64,000 bases of DNA from an uncultured beta proteobacterium (GCA_903859155.1 CAIOLO010000032.1:156385-220384), one strand, 5' to 3'; numbered from the stretch's first letter, positions 36,181 through 46,442 are shown. Translations and numbers: made by a program. The notes: generated by a model not told the origin, from the letters alone.

Positions 36181-36996
36181 TCATGCGCCGATGGTGCGAT
36201 GCTCCAGCGCCGGCAGACTGGCCCTCACCTTGGCATTTTTCGCCAGATCGATCTCCGCCACCACCACGCCTGCGCCCTCGTCGCGGCAGGCGAGGATTTC
36301 GCCCCAGGGGTCGATGATCATGCTGTGTCCCCAGGTGCTGCGTTGGTTGCTGTGCAAACCGCCCTGCGCCGGCGCCACCACGTAGGCGAGATTCTCGATT
36401 GCCCGCGCGCGCAGCAGGGTTTCCCAATGGGCACGGCCGGTGGTCGCGGTAAAGGCCGCCGGCACGAAAATAATATCCACCGGCGCAAGCGCGCGGTACA
36501 ACTCGGGAAAGCGCAGGTCATAGCAGATCGAAAAACCCAGTCTGCCGAACGGCGACTCGATGGACACCGTGGTATTGCCCGCTTCTATCGTGGTGGATTC
36601 GTCGTAGCGCTCCGCGCCGTTCTGAAATCCAAAAAGATGAATCTTGTCGTAGCGGGCGACGCGACGGCCCTTGTCATCGTACACCAGGCAGGCATTGCGC
36701 ACCCGCCCGGCATCCTCGCTGGCAAGCGGCGTGGTGCCGCCGACCAGCCAGATCCCATGCCGTGCGGCCGCCTGCGACAAAAAAGCCTGGATCGGCCCAT
36801 CGCCATCGGCTTCGCGTATCGACACCTTGTCGCCGTCACGCTTGCCCATCAGACAGAAATATTCCGGCAAGCCGACCAGTCGTGCTCCCAGGCGCGCCGC
36901 CTCGGCTATCAACTCGCCGGCATCGGCCAGATTTCGCTCGGTTTCGTGGCCGGAGACCATCTGCACCGCGGCAACTTTGAAGACACCCTCAGCCAT
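36181..36996 (-). CDS. carbon-nitrogen hydrolase (Nit family amidase)
   Basis: A 271-residue nitrilase-superfamily amidase. The Glu-Lys-Cys triad is visible: E in LVGLPEYFCLMG, K in YDKIHLFGF and C in FSICYDLRFPELYRAL. The pattern is that of Nit1/Nit2-like omega-amidases that repair deaminated glutathione or hydrolyse alpha-ketoglutaramate. It starts 2 nt after the yhdP stop and is followed by tldD, a common betaproteobacterial order. A role in metabolite repair is inferred from the family. Confidence 0.9.
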   Translation of the reverse strand: MAEGVFKVAAVQMVSGHETERNLADAGELIAEAARLGARLVGLPEYFCLMGKRDGDKVSIREADGDGPIQAFLSQAAARHGIWLVGGTTPLASEDAGRVRNACLVYDDKGRRVARYDKIHLFGFQNGAERYDESTTIEAGNTTVSIESPFGRLGFSICYDLRFPELYRALAPVDIIFVPAAFTATTGRAHWETLLRARAIENLAYVVAPAQGGLHSNQRSTWGHSMIIDPWGEILACRDEGAGVVVAEIDLAKNAKVRASLPALEHRTIGA

Positions 36997-36998
36997 GA

Positions 36999-39900
36999 TT
37001 ACTCCTTTTTGACCTGGTTACCCGGCGTTGCCGGCCCGGCATTGGTACGCTCGACCTTGGGATCGCTCCAGGTGCCGAGCACCGTGTAATCGAAGGCAAA
37101 AATCTTCCCCACCGGGTCGCCGAGGATACGTTGCACCAGCAACGCCACCAATCCTATCGCGGGATTTGCCACCGCCAGGGCCGCGATGGAGGAAACGCCG
37201 TCACCGATGGAGGGCACCACGCGCACTTTGAGGTTCTGGGTTTCCTGCGCGAGATTGATGACCCCTCCCATCGAGACCTTGGCAGTCTTGCCGCTCATCG
37301 CAAAGTCCTCGGTCGCGAGCACGCCCTTGTTGATGCGGGCGCTGCTTGTAATCGTGTCGAATGCGAATCCCTCGCCGAACAAACCGCGGAAATCAAGCGT
37401 AATCCAGGTCTGCATGCTGAGAATTCCCAACAGCTTGGCGATGCCCGGTTCGGCCTTGAGGAACTGTCCGTCGGAGGCCGTCAGGGCGATATCGCCGGTC
37501 AAGGTCGGATAATCGATCGACTGCGGATTGCCCGACCAACCGACCTTGCCTTCCAACTTGGCGATACCCGCCTTCATGGTGCCGGAATATCCCAGTCGGG
37601 ACAGGAAAGCCCCGCTGTCCTTGATGTCCAGTCTGACATTCATGCTGACGCTGGGACGTTGCGCCCAGTTCTGCCAGACGCCAGTGGCGGCAAATTTGCT
37701 CTCCTCGGTGGCAAGGCTGAGTTTCTCTATGCGCCAGTCGCGCACCTCGTTGACCGCCACCAGTTCCAGATGCCCCAGATTGATGTCGTTGTGGACAAAA
37801 TTGTCGGCAATGATGTCCAGCGCCGGCAACGCCGTGTTATGGATCTCCGGCGGCAATGGTCCGGGCGGGGCATCAGGCACGCTGAAATGCTTGAGGCGCG
37901 CCACCACCCTGCCGGCGCCTTCCGGCCGCCAGGTCACCGATCCGGACAACTCACGCGCGGCGATGGTCGCGGCCCAGGCAGTTCCCACCGGCGCCGCCCG
38001 CAACCGCACTTCGTTGAGGCGCCTGCCCGAGATATCCATGATGGTGCTGCTCAAATTGAGATTGGCGCCGCCGGAATCGCCCTGCCCTGCCGTGTCGAGC
38101 AGGCGGCGCCAGCGATCGGCATCGAGATACGCAAACTTTCCGTTCACGGAAATTCCCGACCGGTCGATGGCGGGCAGCGGCTCGCCTATCCCGATCGCGC
38201 CCCGATCCACCTGATACCCCGTCGACGCCTTGCGCCGCAGCAACACGCCGCTCGCGCGCGTCCCCAGCGACACCGCGAAGGCATCTCCGCCGGGGGCCAG
38301 ATTCGGCGCCTTGATGCGCCTGAGGAATTCCGCCTCATTGCGGCTGCTGTATTCGAGCCTGAAGGGCAGCGACTCCTGGGGCAGTTTGATGAAGGGCTCC
38401 GGCAGCGCCATCGTCACGCCGACCAGTGGCGATTCGACATTGAGATCCAGATTTCCCTTGTTGACCCTGAGCGTTCCCCGCCAGGTGCCGTTGCCGATCA
38501 CGCCATCGAGCAGCGGCAGCTCGACGTACTTGCGCAGCGCCGCCATGCTGGCACTGCCCTGGGCGTCGATCTGAACCCCCCCGTCCGGACGTGAGCCCAG
38601 TGTGAACGTCGCCGGGCCGCCCAGAAGCTGCGCGGATAGATCGCGTGCCGCGACACCGGTTTCGGTAAACTCGATCCTGCCATTGACCTGGGCCAGTTGC
38701 GGTATGCCGCCTTCGATATCGACCTGGTTGGCAAGCACCTGGTAATTGCCCGCCACCTTGGTCTGCGCCAGGCGCCGCACCGGAAGGTCGAGTTTGAGTT
38801 GCAGGCGGCCGGCGCCGGTCGCGGCAATGCCGCGGGTGGCGCCATCGATGTATCCCGTTACCGGACTGCTGGCGATGTAGCGCAGAAACTCCGTGCTTGG
38901 ACCTTCCGCCTGACCATCCACCAGGACATGCGCGTCGCCACCGAACAGATCCGGAACCTGCACCCGGGTATTGCCCACCCGGGCGCCAAGAATCGCCGCG
39001 CGCGCCGCAACTATCTGCATGCGCCTGGCGTCAAAATTGAGTTCTGCGCTGATTTCGGTGAGCTGGGGCCAGCCCTCGGCATAGCGGAACACCCCATTGG
39101 CCACGCGCGCCGACACCTGGAAAGTGCCGGCCTTGCCATCGCTATAGGGAAAATCGTGCAACTCGCCCTTCAGGTGCAGGCGCCCGTCGCTCGCCTGGCC
39201 CGAGACAATGGCGTCCTTCAGGTAATCCTGCACCGCCTTTGGCAGGTGGGGAATATAGCGATAGACCGCCCTGGCATCCGCGCGCGCGAATCGTCCGTTC
39301 AGATCGATGACACCGGGACCGTTGGGATATTTGGAACGCGTCGAATAGGTGCCGTTGAGATTGCCCACGCCGTCGCTGTTGGCCAGGTCCACGTTGGAAA
39401 ATCTGACCTCGACATGGTCGTCCTTGACGACCCAGCCGACCTGTGCCGCGAGCTTGTCGAAACGCGCCCTGCCCTCGGGCAGGACTGCAGGAAGATCAAT
39501 GACCGCGTTGGCCGAATCGATCCTCAAGTTCCCGCCGGATTTGCTGGCGTCGAGCTCGCCGCTCAGACCGGAGAAACTCCCCCAGCCGCCGGGCGCGTTC
39601 ATTACGAGCTTTGAAAACCGGCCGCGGACCAGATAGCCCGCGAGGTGCTCCAGGTCTCCGGTCCAGGACAGTTTCAGTTCATTGACGGACCCGCGCGGCG
39701 CAACCAGCGCGAGCTTCGCGCGCACCTGCGCCGGCAAGGGCAGAAACTCCGCAAGATTCGCCAGCGGTTCGAACTCGAGCGAATTGGCCTGCAGTTCACC
39801 GCGCTCGGGGCCGTCAGTGCCGGCCCCGTCCCAGCGCAAAGTAAAATCTGCCGGCGGCAAAGGCTGGCCGCGCACCGACTTCAGCGTCAGATGGCTGCCA

Positions 39901-40889
39901 TGGGCCTGCAGGAACTGGCGCTGGCTCGACACGCCGCTGCGCGATCCTCCGAGCCTTCCGTGCAGGTACTCCAGATCGAGCATCGGCAGATCCGCGGCGA
40001 GGCGCGCCTGCACATGGGCCAGAGCCAGATCCGCATTGACCTCGGTAATGCGCTCCCCGTCGGAGGTCATCCACAGGCGCAAGGCGCCCTTGCCCGAAAC
40101 CAGGTCCAGCGGGTAATCGAACCAGCGTTTCCAGGCGGCAAGGTCCACGTAATCGAGCTCGGCGTACACCAGGCCGCGCCAGCCGTCGATATTCTCCAGC
40201 GACTCGCCGACGAATTCACCGCGCACATCCAGCGCGGAGGCGAGCTCCTGGTCGGTTTGCGCGCGCACTGCGAAGCGGTGGGTATTGCCGCTGTTTTGCA
40301 GCATGAAGGTGACACCGGAGAGGTCCAGCCGGGGCGCGCCGCGCCGCTCATCCGTCCAGGCGAAGCGCGCATTGCGAATGACGATTTCGCTTTGCGACAA
40401 CAGCCAGTCGCCGGCGCCTTTGTCGGCATGATCCGAGCGCAGTTCGACCCCGGCGACATAGATCCTGCCGGCAGCGTCGCGCCGGATGTCCAGGTCGGGC
40501 TGGTCGATGATCAGCGAATGCAGCCGCAGCGACAGAAAAACCAGCGAACGCCAGCCGATTACCGCCTCGACCGCCGGGAGCGAGAGCGCGACCCGGCCGT
40601 CCTTGTCGTGAATATTGACCTCGGAGAGTTCCAGCTCCGGGTGCAGCCCCTGCCAGTGCGCCCGGATCTGGCCGATGGTGACCTGTTCGCCGATCGCCCG
40701 CGACATCGCCTGCTCGATCTGCGGCAGGTAGCGGCCGGCATCGGGCAATACCCAGTAGCGGAATGCGATGACCAGAACGGCAAAAGCAAAGTAGATTCCG
40801 AGCAGCAGCCACCCCGATGCGGCGACCATCGCGCGCATGTTGCCCCGCTGTGCCTGCACCTTTGGTATCGTTGGTGGCGTGCCGCTCAT
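36999..40889 (-). CDS. yhdP: YhdP-type AsmA-like envelope protein
   Basis: A giant 1296-residue protein. A single N-terminal membrane helix (MVAASGWLLLGIYFAFAVLV, about 20-45) anchors it in the inner membrane; the rest is a long repetitive beta-rich region expected in the periplasm. DUF3971 occupies the middle and an AsmA-like part the end (TASDGQFLKAEPGIAKLLGI, AMSGKTAKVSMGGVINLAQE). E. coli YhdP (about 1266 aa) bridges inner and outer membranes and helps phospholipid reach the outer membrane. The ATG at 40887-40889 is chosen over 40961 because it leaves a short N-tail before the membrane helix; the ribosome site is weak. First gene of yhdP-nit-tldD, divergent from glnE. Confidence 0.88.
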   Translation of the reverse strand: MSGTPPTIPKVQAQRGNMRAMVAASGWLLLGIYFAFAVLVIAFRYWVLPDAGRYLPQIEQAMSRAIGEQVTIGQIRAHWQGLHPELELSEVNIHDKDGRVALSLPAVEAVIGWRSLVFLSLRLHSLIIDQPDLDIRRDAAGRIYVAGVELRSDHADKGAGDWLLSQSEIVIRNARFAWTDERRGAPRLDLSGVTFMLQNSGNTHRFAVRAQTDQELASALDVRGEFVGESLENIDGWRGLVYAELDYVDLAAWKRWFDYPLDLVSGKGALRLWMTSDGERITEVNADLALAHVQARLAADLPMLDLEYLHGRLGGSRSGVSSQRQFLQAHGSHLTLKSVRGQPLPPADFTLRWDGAGTDGPERGELQANSLEFEPLANLAEFLPLPAQVRAKLALVAPRGSVNELKLSWTGDLEHLAGYLVRGRFSKLVMNAPGGWGSFSGLSGELDASKSGGNLRIDSANAVIDLPAVLPEGRARFDKLAAQVGWVVKDDHVEVRFSNVDLANSDGVGNLNGTYSTRSKYPNGPGVIDLNGRFARADARAVYRYIPHLPKAVQDYLKDAIVSGQASDGRLHLKGELHDFPYSDGKAGTFQVSARVANGVFRYAEGWPQLTEISAELNFDARRMQIVAARAAILGARVGNTRVQVPDLFGGDAHVLVDGQAEGPSTEFLRYIASSPVTGYIDGATRGIAATGAGRLQLKLDLPVRRLAQTKVAGNYQVLANQVDIEGGIPQLAQVNGRIEFTETGVAARDLSAQLLGGPATFTLGSRPDGGVQIDAQGSASMAALRKYVELPLLDGVIGNGTWRGTLRVNKGNLDLNVESPLVGVTMALPEPFIKLPQESLPFRLEYSSRNEAEFLRRIKAPNLAPGGDAFAVSLGTRASGVLLRRKASTGYQVDRGAIGIGEPLPAIDRSGISVNGKFAYLDADRWRRLLDTAGQGDSGGANLNLSSTIMDISGRRLNEVRLRAAPVGTAWAATIAARELSGSVTWRPEGAGRVVARLKHFSVPDAPPGPLPPEIHNTALPALDIIADNFVHNDINLGHLELVAVNEVRDWRIEKLSLATEESKFAATGVWQNWAQRPSVSMNVRLDIKDSGAFLSRLGYSGTMKAGIAKLEGKVGWSGNPQSIDYPTLTGDIALTASDGQFLKAEPGIAKLLGILSMQTWITLDFRGLFGEGFAFDTITSSARINKGVLATEDFAMSGKTAKVSMGGVINLAQETQNLKVRVVPSIGDGVSSIAALAVANPAIGLVALLVQRILGDPVGKIFAFDYTVLGTWSDPKVERTNAGPATPGNQVKKE

Positions 40890-41035
40890 GTAATCAATTG
40901 GAATTTCCCTGCATGCCCGCTGGGGCGTGACAACGCCGATAAAACAGGACCCGTGGGCCAAAGAGAGTCGTCAGCATTTTAACCGCGAATGCCCCCCTTT
41001 GAATGCCGCCGCGGGGATCACATCTTGGTCTCGCC

Positions 41036-43687
41036 ATGAACATTATCGAACCGCAGAAATACTCGCGCTACGCCCGCCAGTTGCTGGATGCCGACCCGGC
41101 CATCGGCGACGAACTGCAGTTGGCGGCGACGCGCGCCTGGACCGGCGCGGAAATGCGCGCCTTCATCGAAGCCGGGAAAGCGCAGGACCCCGCCGCCCTG
41201 GGCGCACTCCTGCGCCAGTTGCGCCGCCGCGTGATGTTGCGAACCATGGCGCGCGATCTGGCTGGTGCGGCGCCGCTGCAGGAGGTCTGCGGCGCCATGG
41301 CCGAGCTTGCGGAGGTTTCGCTGGAATTCGCGCAAGCCTTCGCCGAGCGCCAATTGCATGCCCAGTTCGGCATGCCGGTGGGTGCTGCCGGCAAGCCGCA
41401 ACGCATGATCGTTGTCGGCATGGGCAAACTGGGCGGCAGGGAGTTGAATGTCTCATCCGACATCGATCTGATTTTCGTCTACCCCGAAGATGGCGAGACC
41501 AGCGGCGGCCCCCGGCAGTTGTCCAATCACGAGTTTTTCTGCCGGCTGGGGCGCATGCTGATCGCCAGCATCTCCGAAGCCACCGCGGACGGTTACGTGT
41601 TCCGCGTCGACATGCGCCTGCGTCCGTGGGGCGATTCCGGTCCCCTGGCGATCAGCCTGGACGGGCTGGAGACCTATTTCGTTTCCCAGGGCCGCGAATG
41701 GGAACGCTACGCCTGGATCAAGGCGCGCGCCCTGACCGGTGACGCGCAAGCGGAACTGGCCGCCAGTTCCCGGCCGTTTGTGTTTCGCAAATACCTGGAT
41801 TACGGCGCCATCGCCGCGATGCGCGATCTGCACGCGCAGGTCCGCGCCGAAGTGGCACGGCGCGAACTGGCCGATCACGTCAAGCTCGGCCCGGGCGGAA
41901 TCCGTGAAATCGAGTTCATTGCCCAGGCCTATCAGTTGATCCGCGGCGGACGCGACGCGGAGCTGCGCGCCATCCCCACGCTGACGATACTGGACCTGCT
42001 GGCGAAACGCAGGATTCTCGAGGCCACGGCGGCGCGCGCACTCGCCCAGGCGTATGAATTCCTGCGCCGGCTGGAACACCGTCTGCAGTACCTCGACGAT
42101 GCGCAGACGCACAGCCTGCCGCTCGATGCCGGCGATCGCGCCAAAGTGGCGGGCGCCATGGGGTTCAGAAACTGGAAAGCCTTTCTCAAGGTCCTCGATC
42201 AGCATCGCGGTTTCGTGTCGTCGCATTTTGAACTGGTGTTTGCCACCCAGGAGGCCCCGCGCCATGCGCTCCTGCCGGTCTGGCTGCAAGCCGATGAACA
42301 GCGCCAGCGCCTGGCCGAGCTCGGATTCCGCGAGACCGAAGCGGTGGCCGCGCGTTTGCTGGAATTGCGCGGCAGCTCCCGCTACAACGCCTTGCCCGAC
42401 GCGAGCCGGGCGCGCTACGACACGCTGATGCCAAGGCTGATAGAGGCCGCAAGCACCCGCCCCAATCCCGATCAGACCCTGGAACGATGCCTGGACCTGA
42501 TCGATTCCATCAGTCGACGCGCGGCCTATCTGGCGCTGCTCGACGAGCACCCCCAGGCGCTTGCCCGCCTTGCCGAACTTGCCGGCGGCTCCCCGTGGGC
42601 GGCCGAATATCTGCAGCGCCACCCCATCGTGCTGGATGAATTGCTCGATACCAGGGTGCTGCAAAGTGAAATTGACTGGGGAAAATTCGGCAAACAGTTG
42701 CGCCGCCAGCTGTCCGATCACGCTGCAGACCCCGAGCGCCAGATTGACCTGCTGCGCGAAGCGCATCACGCCCAGATTTTCCGGCTGCTGGCGAAAGACC
42801 TCGGCGGAACCCTGCGGGTGGAACAGCTCGCCGACGAACTGTCCGATCTTGCCGATGTCATGCTGCAGGTCACGCTGGAGCTGTGCTGGTCGCAATTGCG
42901 CAATCGGCACACACCATTGCCGCGCTTTGCGATCATCGGCTACGGCAAACTGGGCGGCAAAGAACTGGGCTACGCCTCGGACCTGGATATCGTGTTCCTG
43001 TTTGACGATCCCGACGAACAGGCCCCGGAGGTCTACGCGCGCCTCGCGCAAAAGCTGAACAACTGGCTCACCATGCGCAGCGGTGCCGGCGTGCTGTTTG
43101 AAACCGATTTGCGGCTGCGCCCTGACGGCGAAAGCGGCCTGTTCGTAACCCCGATCGAGGCGTTTCGCAAGTATCAGAGTGATTCGGCCTGGACCTGGGA
43201 GCACCAGGCTCTCAGCCGCGCGCGCTTCTGCGCCGGGGATGCCACGGTGGGCGCTGCCTTCGAGGAAGAGCGCCGGCGCATCCTGGGGATGAAGCGCGAC
43301 CCGCAGAAACTGCGCGCGGAGATCCTCGAGATGCGCGAAAAACTGCTCGAGGGCCACCCCAATCGCAGCGGATTGTTCGACATCAAGCACGACCGCGGCG
43401 GCATGATCGATATCGAATTCATGGTCCAGTACCTGGTGCTCGCCCATTGCCACCAGTACCCGGCCCTGCAGGCGAACGACGGCAACATTGCGCTGCTCCA
43501 GGCCGCCGCCGCCCACGGACTGATCCCCACGGCCGACGCCGAGAGAATGCGCGATGCCTACCGCGCCTTCCGGCGGCGCCAGCACGCGCTGCGACTGGCC
43601 GGCGAGCGCTACGCCCGGGTGCCGCACCAGGAATTGGCCGCGCATGCCCGGTCCACGCTCGATCTGTGGACGAGGGTGTTTCGCTGA
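41036..43687 (+). CDS. glnE: bifunctional glutamine synthetase adenylyltransferase/removase
   Basis: An 883-residue enzyme that adenylylates and deadenylylates glutamine synthetase under control of PII. Two nucleotidyltransferase domains are both intact: GMGKLGGRELNVSSDIDLIF (removase, N-terminal) and GYGKLGGKELGYASDLDIVF (transferase, C-terminal). The C-terminal PII-responsive helical region with HDRGGMIDIEFMVQYLVL follows. E. coli GlnE has about 946 residues, so it is slightly short at the N-terminus. The ATG at 41036 is preferred over the in-frame start at 41003, but no good ribosome site supports either. Confidence 0.96.
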   Translation: MNIIEPQKYSRYARQLLDADPAIGDELQLAATRAWTGAEMRAFIEAGKAQDPAALGALLRQLRRRVMLRTMARDLAGAAPLQEVCGAMAELAEVSLEFAQAFAERQLHAQFGMPVGAAGKPQRMIVVGMGKLGGRELNVSSDIDLIFVYPEDGETSGGPRQLSNHEFFCRLGRMLIASISEATADGYVFRVDMRLRPWGDSGPLAISLDGLETYFVSQGREWERYAWIKARALTGDAQAELAASSRPFVFRKYLDYGAIAAMRDLHAQVRAEVARRELADHVKLGPGGIREIEFIAQAYQLIRGGRDAELRAIPTLTILDLLAKRRILEATAARALAQAYEFLRRLEHRLQYLDDAQTHSLPLDAGDRAKVAGAMGFRNWKAFLKVLDQHRGFVSSHFELVFATQEAPRHALLPVWLQADEQRQRLAELGFRETEAVAARLLELRGSSRYNALPDASRARYDTLMPRLIEAASTRPNPDQTLERCLDLIDSISRRAAYLALLDEHPQALARLAELAGGSPWAAEYLQRHPIVLDELLDTRVLQSEIDWGKFGKQLRRQLSDHAADPERQIDLLREAHHAQIFRLLAKDLGGTLRVEQLADELSDLADVMLQVTLELCWSQLRNRHTPLPRFAIIGYGKLGGKELGYASDLDIVFLFDDPDEQAPEVYARLAQKLNNWLTMRSGAGVLFETDLRLRPDGESGLFVTPIEAFRKYQSDSAWTWEHQALSRARFCAGDATVGAAFEEERRRILGMKRDPQKLRAEILEMREKLLEGHPNRSGLFDIKHDRGGMIDIEFMVQYLVLAHCHQYPALQANDGNIALLQAAAAHGLIPTADAERMRDAYRAFRRRQHALRLAGERYARVPHQELAAHARSTLDLWTRVFR

Positions 43688-43778
43688 TCCCGGCCAGACT
43701 ACCCCTGCGCAACGCGCGTCCACAGGCGCGCATCTCGGATAAAATGCCGGTTCTGACTCATTGAACGCGGAGCATCAC

Positions 43779-44738
43779 ATGTCCATGGCCGATCGCGACG
43801 GCTTCATCTGGCACGACGGCAAACTGGTCCCCTGGCGCGAGGCGACCACGCACGTGCTGACGCACTCCCTGCACTATGGCCTGGCGGTGTTCGAGGGCGT
43901 GCGCGCTTACAAAACCGACGAAGGCACCGCCATCTTCCGTCTGCGCGAGCACACCGAGCGCTGGTTCAACTCCGGCAAGATCTACATGATGCAGATTCCC
44001 TACGACCGGGAAACGCTGATGGAAGCGCACAAGGAGGTGGTGCGCGCAAACAAGCTGGACGAGTGCTACATCCGCCCCATCGCCTTCTACGGTTCGGAAA
44101 AGATGGGCGTCTCACCCAAAGGCGCCAAGGTGCATGTCTCGATCGCCGCCTGGCCCTGGGGCGCGTACCTGGGCGAGGAGGGACTGGAAAAGGGCATCCG
44201 CGTAAAGACCTCCTCCTATTCCCGGCACCACGTCAACGTCAACATGGCGCGGGCAAAATTCTCCGGCACCTATGCCAATTCCATCCTCGCCAACCTCGAG
44301 GCCACCGAGCACGGCTACGACGAGGCGCTGCTGCTGGACACTGAAGGTTTCGTCGCCGAAGGGGCGGGGGAGAACCTGTTCGTGGTCAAGGAGGGCAAGA
44401 TCTATGAACCGGAAATCGCCTCGGCGCTGATGGGCATCACGCGCGCCTCGGTCATCGTCCTGGCGCGGGAACTCGGCTACGAGGTCATCGCCAAGCGCCT
44501 GACCCGCGATGACATCTACATCGCCGACGAAGCCTTCTTCACCGGCACCGCGGCCGAAGTCACGCCGATCCGGGAACTCGACGGTCGCGTCATTGGCGAG
44601 GGCCGGCGCGGACCGGTCACCACGCAGATCCAGAAATTATTTTTCGATGTGATTCGCGGCAAGGTTGCCCAGCATCGCGACTGGCTCACCCCGGTCGAGG
44701 CAAAGCAAGCCGCAAAAAGCAAGGCGAACGCAACATGA
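43779..44738 (+). CDS. ilvE: branched-chain amino acid aminotransferase
   Basis: A 319-residue fold-type IV PLP enzyme for leucine, isoleucine and valine. PLP lysine in ARAKFSGTYANS, followed by LLLDTEGFVAEGAGENLFVV and TGTAAEVTPIRELDGR. The ATG at 43779 follows GCGGAG; the TTG at 43761 in the same frame covers that site. It ends with ATGA overlap to the zinc-finger gene, so the two are coupled. Confidence 0.95.
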   Translation: MSMADRDGFIWHDGKLVPWREATTHVLTHSLHYGLAVFEGVRAYKTDEGTAIFRLREHTERWFNSGKIYMMQIPYDRETLMEAHKEVVRANKLDECYIRPIAFYGSEKMGVSPKGAKVHVSIAAWPWGAYLGEEGLEKGIRVKTSSYSRHHVNVNMARAKFSGTYANSILANLEATEHGYDEALLLDTEGFVAEGAGENLFVVKEGKIYEPEIASALMGITRASVIVLARELGYEVIAKRLTRDDIYIADEAFFTGTAAEVTPIRELDGRVIGEGRRGPVTTQIQKLFFDVIRGKVAQHRDWLTPVEAKQAAKSKANAT

Positions 44739-44932
44739 CCGACTCCAAGGAAATCACCCGGCAGGTCGAGGTGCGCGAAAGCGATCTGCCGTTGCATTGC
44801 CCGACGCCGCAAACTCCCTTGTGGAGCATGCATCCCAGGATATTCCTGGATGTCGCCAAGGCCGGCGAAATGCTCTGCCCGTATTGCGGCACGGAATACA
44901 TCTACAAGGGCGCCGCACCCAAGGGTCACTGA
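44735..44932 (+). CDS. zf-CHCC zinc-finger protein
   Basis: A 65-residue protein of the zf-CHCC family (related to the complex I subunit NDUFS6). The metal residues are the C of LHCPTP, the H of MHPR, and the pair in LCPYCGTEY. It starts inside the ilvE stop (ATGA) and is followed by waaF 8 nt later. Its bacterial role is not established; it could bind zinc in a respiratory or stress context. Confidence 0.88.
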   Translation: MTDSKEITRQVEVRESDLPLHCPTPQTPLWSMHPRIFLDVAKAGEMLCPYCGTEYIYKGAAPKGH

Positions 44933-44940
44933 GGCCCTCC

Positions 44941-45957
44941 GTGCTGCGGATACTGATCGTCGCACCCAACTGGGTCGGCGATACGCTGCTTGCCCAACCG
45001 CTGCTCGCGCGCCTGCACCAGCGCCTGCCCGGGGTGCTCATCGATGCGCTGGCTCCATCCTGGACCGCGCCGCTGGTGGCACGCATGCCCGAAATTGCCG
45101 AGGTGATCGCAACACCGTTTGTGCACGGGCCGTTGCAGTTGCGCGAACGCTGGCGCTTTGGCCGCTCGCTGCGCCAGCGCGGCTATCAGCAGGCGATCGT
45201 GTTGCCCAATACCTTCAAGGCGGCATTGCTGCCGTTTTTCGCCGATATCGGCCTGCGCGTCGGCTTCACCGGCGAATCGCGTTACGGTCTGCTCAATATC
45301 CTGCACAAGCTGGACGAGGCAAAGATCCCCCTGATGGCCGAGCGCTACGCACAACTGGCCGAGCGGCCCGGCGACGCGCCCGGCCTGCCGCTGCTGCGCG
45401 GCACACTGCGGGTGGATGCGGCCAACCTTCTGATTCAGGTTGCGCGACTAGGCCTGGACCGCAGCCGTCCGGTCGCGGTGTTCTGCCCGGGCGCCGAATA
45501 CGGTCCGGCCAAACGCTGGCCGGCGCGCTGTTTCGCCGCGCTCGCGCGCAGCCTGGCCGCGCGCGGGCGCGCAGTATGGCTGCTGGGTTCGGCGAAGGAG
45601 CGCGAACTGGGCGAGGAAATCGCCGGGTCCGCAAAAGGCGATGCGATCAACCTGTGCGGCCGCACCGACCTGGCAACCGCCGTTGACCTGATGTCGCAGG
45701 CTGAGGTGATCGTCAGCAACGATTCGGGGCTGATGCACGTCGCCGCTGCCCTGGACCGGCCGCTGGTCGCCCTGTACGGATCCTCCAGCCCCGAACACAC
45801 CCCGCCCATGAGCGAGCGCGTGAGCGTCGTGCGCATCGCGGGCCTGCCCTGCAGCCCCTGCTACCAGCGTCACTGTCCGCTGGGGCATTTCCGTTGCCTG
45901 AACGAATTGCCGGCCCCGCAGGTATTGCAGGCTATCGACGCCCTGAAACTTGCCTAG
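44941..45957 (+). CDS. waaF: ADP-heptose:LPS heptosyltransferase II
   Basis: A 338-residue GT9 heptosyltransferase that adds the second heptose to the LPS inner core at the cytoplasmic face. Start VLRILIVAPNWVGDTLLAQP (GTG at 44941) fits the family. FCPGAEYGPAKRWPARCF and SNDSGLMHVAAALDRPLVALYGSSSP are the donor-site blocks, and SPCYQRHCPLGHFRC is a family-typical cysteine stretch. An in-frame opening to 44665 runs through ilvE and the zinc-finger gene and is rejected. rfaE2 and a DiaA/GmhA gene near 57-59 kb may serve the same heptose pathway. Confidence 0.94.
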   Translation: MLRILIVAPNWVGDTLLAQPLLARLHQRLPGVLIDALAPSWTAPLVARMPEIAEVIATPFVHGPLQLRERWRFGRSLRQRGYQQAIVLPNTFKAALLPFFADIGLRVGFTGESRYGLLNILHKLDEAKIPLMAERYAQLAERPGDAPGLPLLRGTLRVDAANLLIQVARLGLDRSRPVAVFCPGAEYGPAKRWPARCFAALARSLAARGRAVWLLGSAKERELGEEIAGSAKGDAINLCGRTDLATAVDLMSQAEVIVSNDSGLMHVAAALDRPLVALYGSSSPEHTPPMSERVSVVRIAGLPCSPCYQRHCPLGHFRCLNELPAPQVLQAIDALKLA

Positions 45958-46088
45958 CCGTCCCTGCGAAGCGCTCGAACCCGGCCCTGGGGGCGGACCA
46001 CGAATTTAGGAAAATATGCCTATACCATCAAGTAACAGCCGGTATCTGCAGTCAGATTCAATTTGAATATGGGCTAAAAGGGAAAAAC

Positions 46089-46429
46089 GAAGCTGGCCTG
46101 TAAGCCGGGTCCTGTCGAGAGTTGCCCCTCGTAACGGTCATTCATCTAGGCCCTGAGTTGCCCCAGGGCTCGAGCCACCTACCCGCGGACTCAGCGAGCC
46201 ACCTCAACGTCCGCCTATTTGGTGTTGCTCCGGGTGGAGGTTACCGCGTTTCACCCGCAAAACCCGGTTGCCCGGGAATCGCGACTCGTCTCTGTGGCCC
46301 TATTCCTCGCCTTCGGCGGCACTTGCGCACCGCCTTATAACGTACGGGCGTTACCCGTCACCCTGCTCTGTGGAGCCCGGACTTTCCTCTCCCCGATTCA
46401 CACCGGGCAGCGACCGTCCGGCCAGCTTC
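46089..46429 (-). ncRNA. rnpB: RNase P RNA (A-type)
   Basis: The minus strand carries the hallmark elements of bacterial A-type RNase P RNA: the 5' arm GAAGCTGGCC pairing with the 3' arm GGCCAGCTTC (P1), GGGGAGAGGAAAGTCCGGGC near the 5' end (CR I), ACAGAGCAGGGTGACGG, GCCGAAGGCGAGGAATAGGG (CR II), CGGTAACCTCCACCCGG, and a 3' part with ACAGGACCCGGCTTACAGGCC (quoted 20: CAGGACCCGGCTTACAGGCC). The length of about 341 nt fits. The strand after the 3' end has a short T-run (complement of 46083-46087), probably the terminator. Ends are set by the P1 pairing and may be off by a few bases. Confidence 0.95.
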
Positions 46430-46436
46430 ACGGTCG

Positions 46437-46442
46437 ATTCTA
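46437..46442 (-). promoter_or_regulatory. -10 element of rnpB promoter
   Basis: On the minus strand TAGAAT lies 7-8 nt before the inferred 5' end of rnpB. A TTGCCG further up has a spacing of about 21 nt, which is long for a -35 box. Confidence 0.45.

Noticed and set aside
44665..44940. N-terminal extension of waaF
   Set aside because: It reads through ilvE and the zinc-finger gene in another frame; the GTG at 44941 begins exactly where the heptosyltransferase fold starts.
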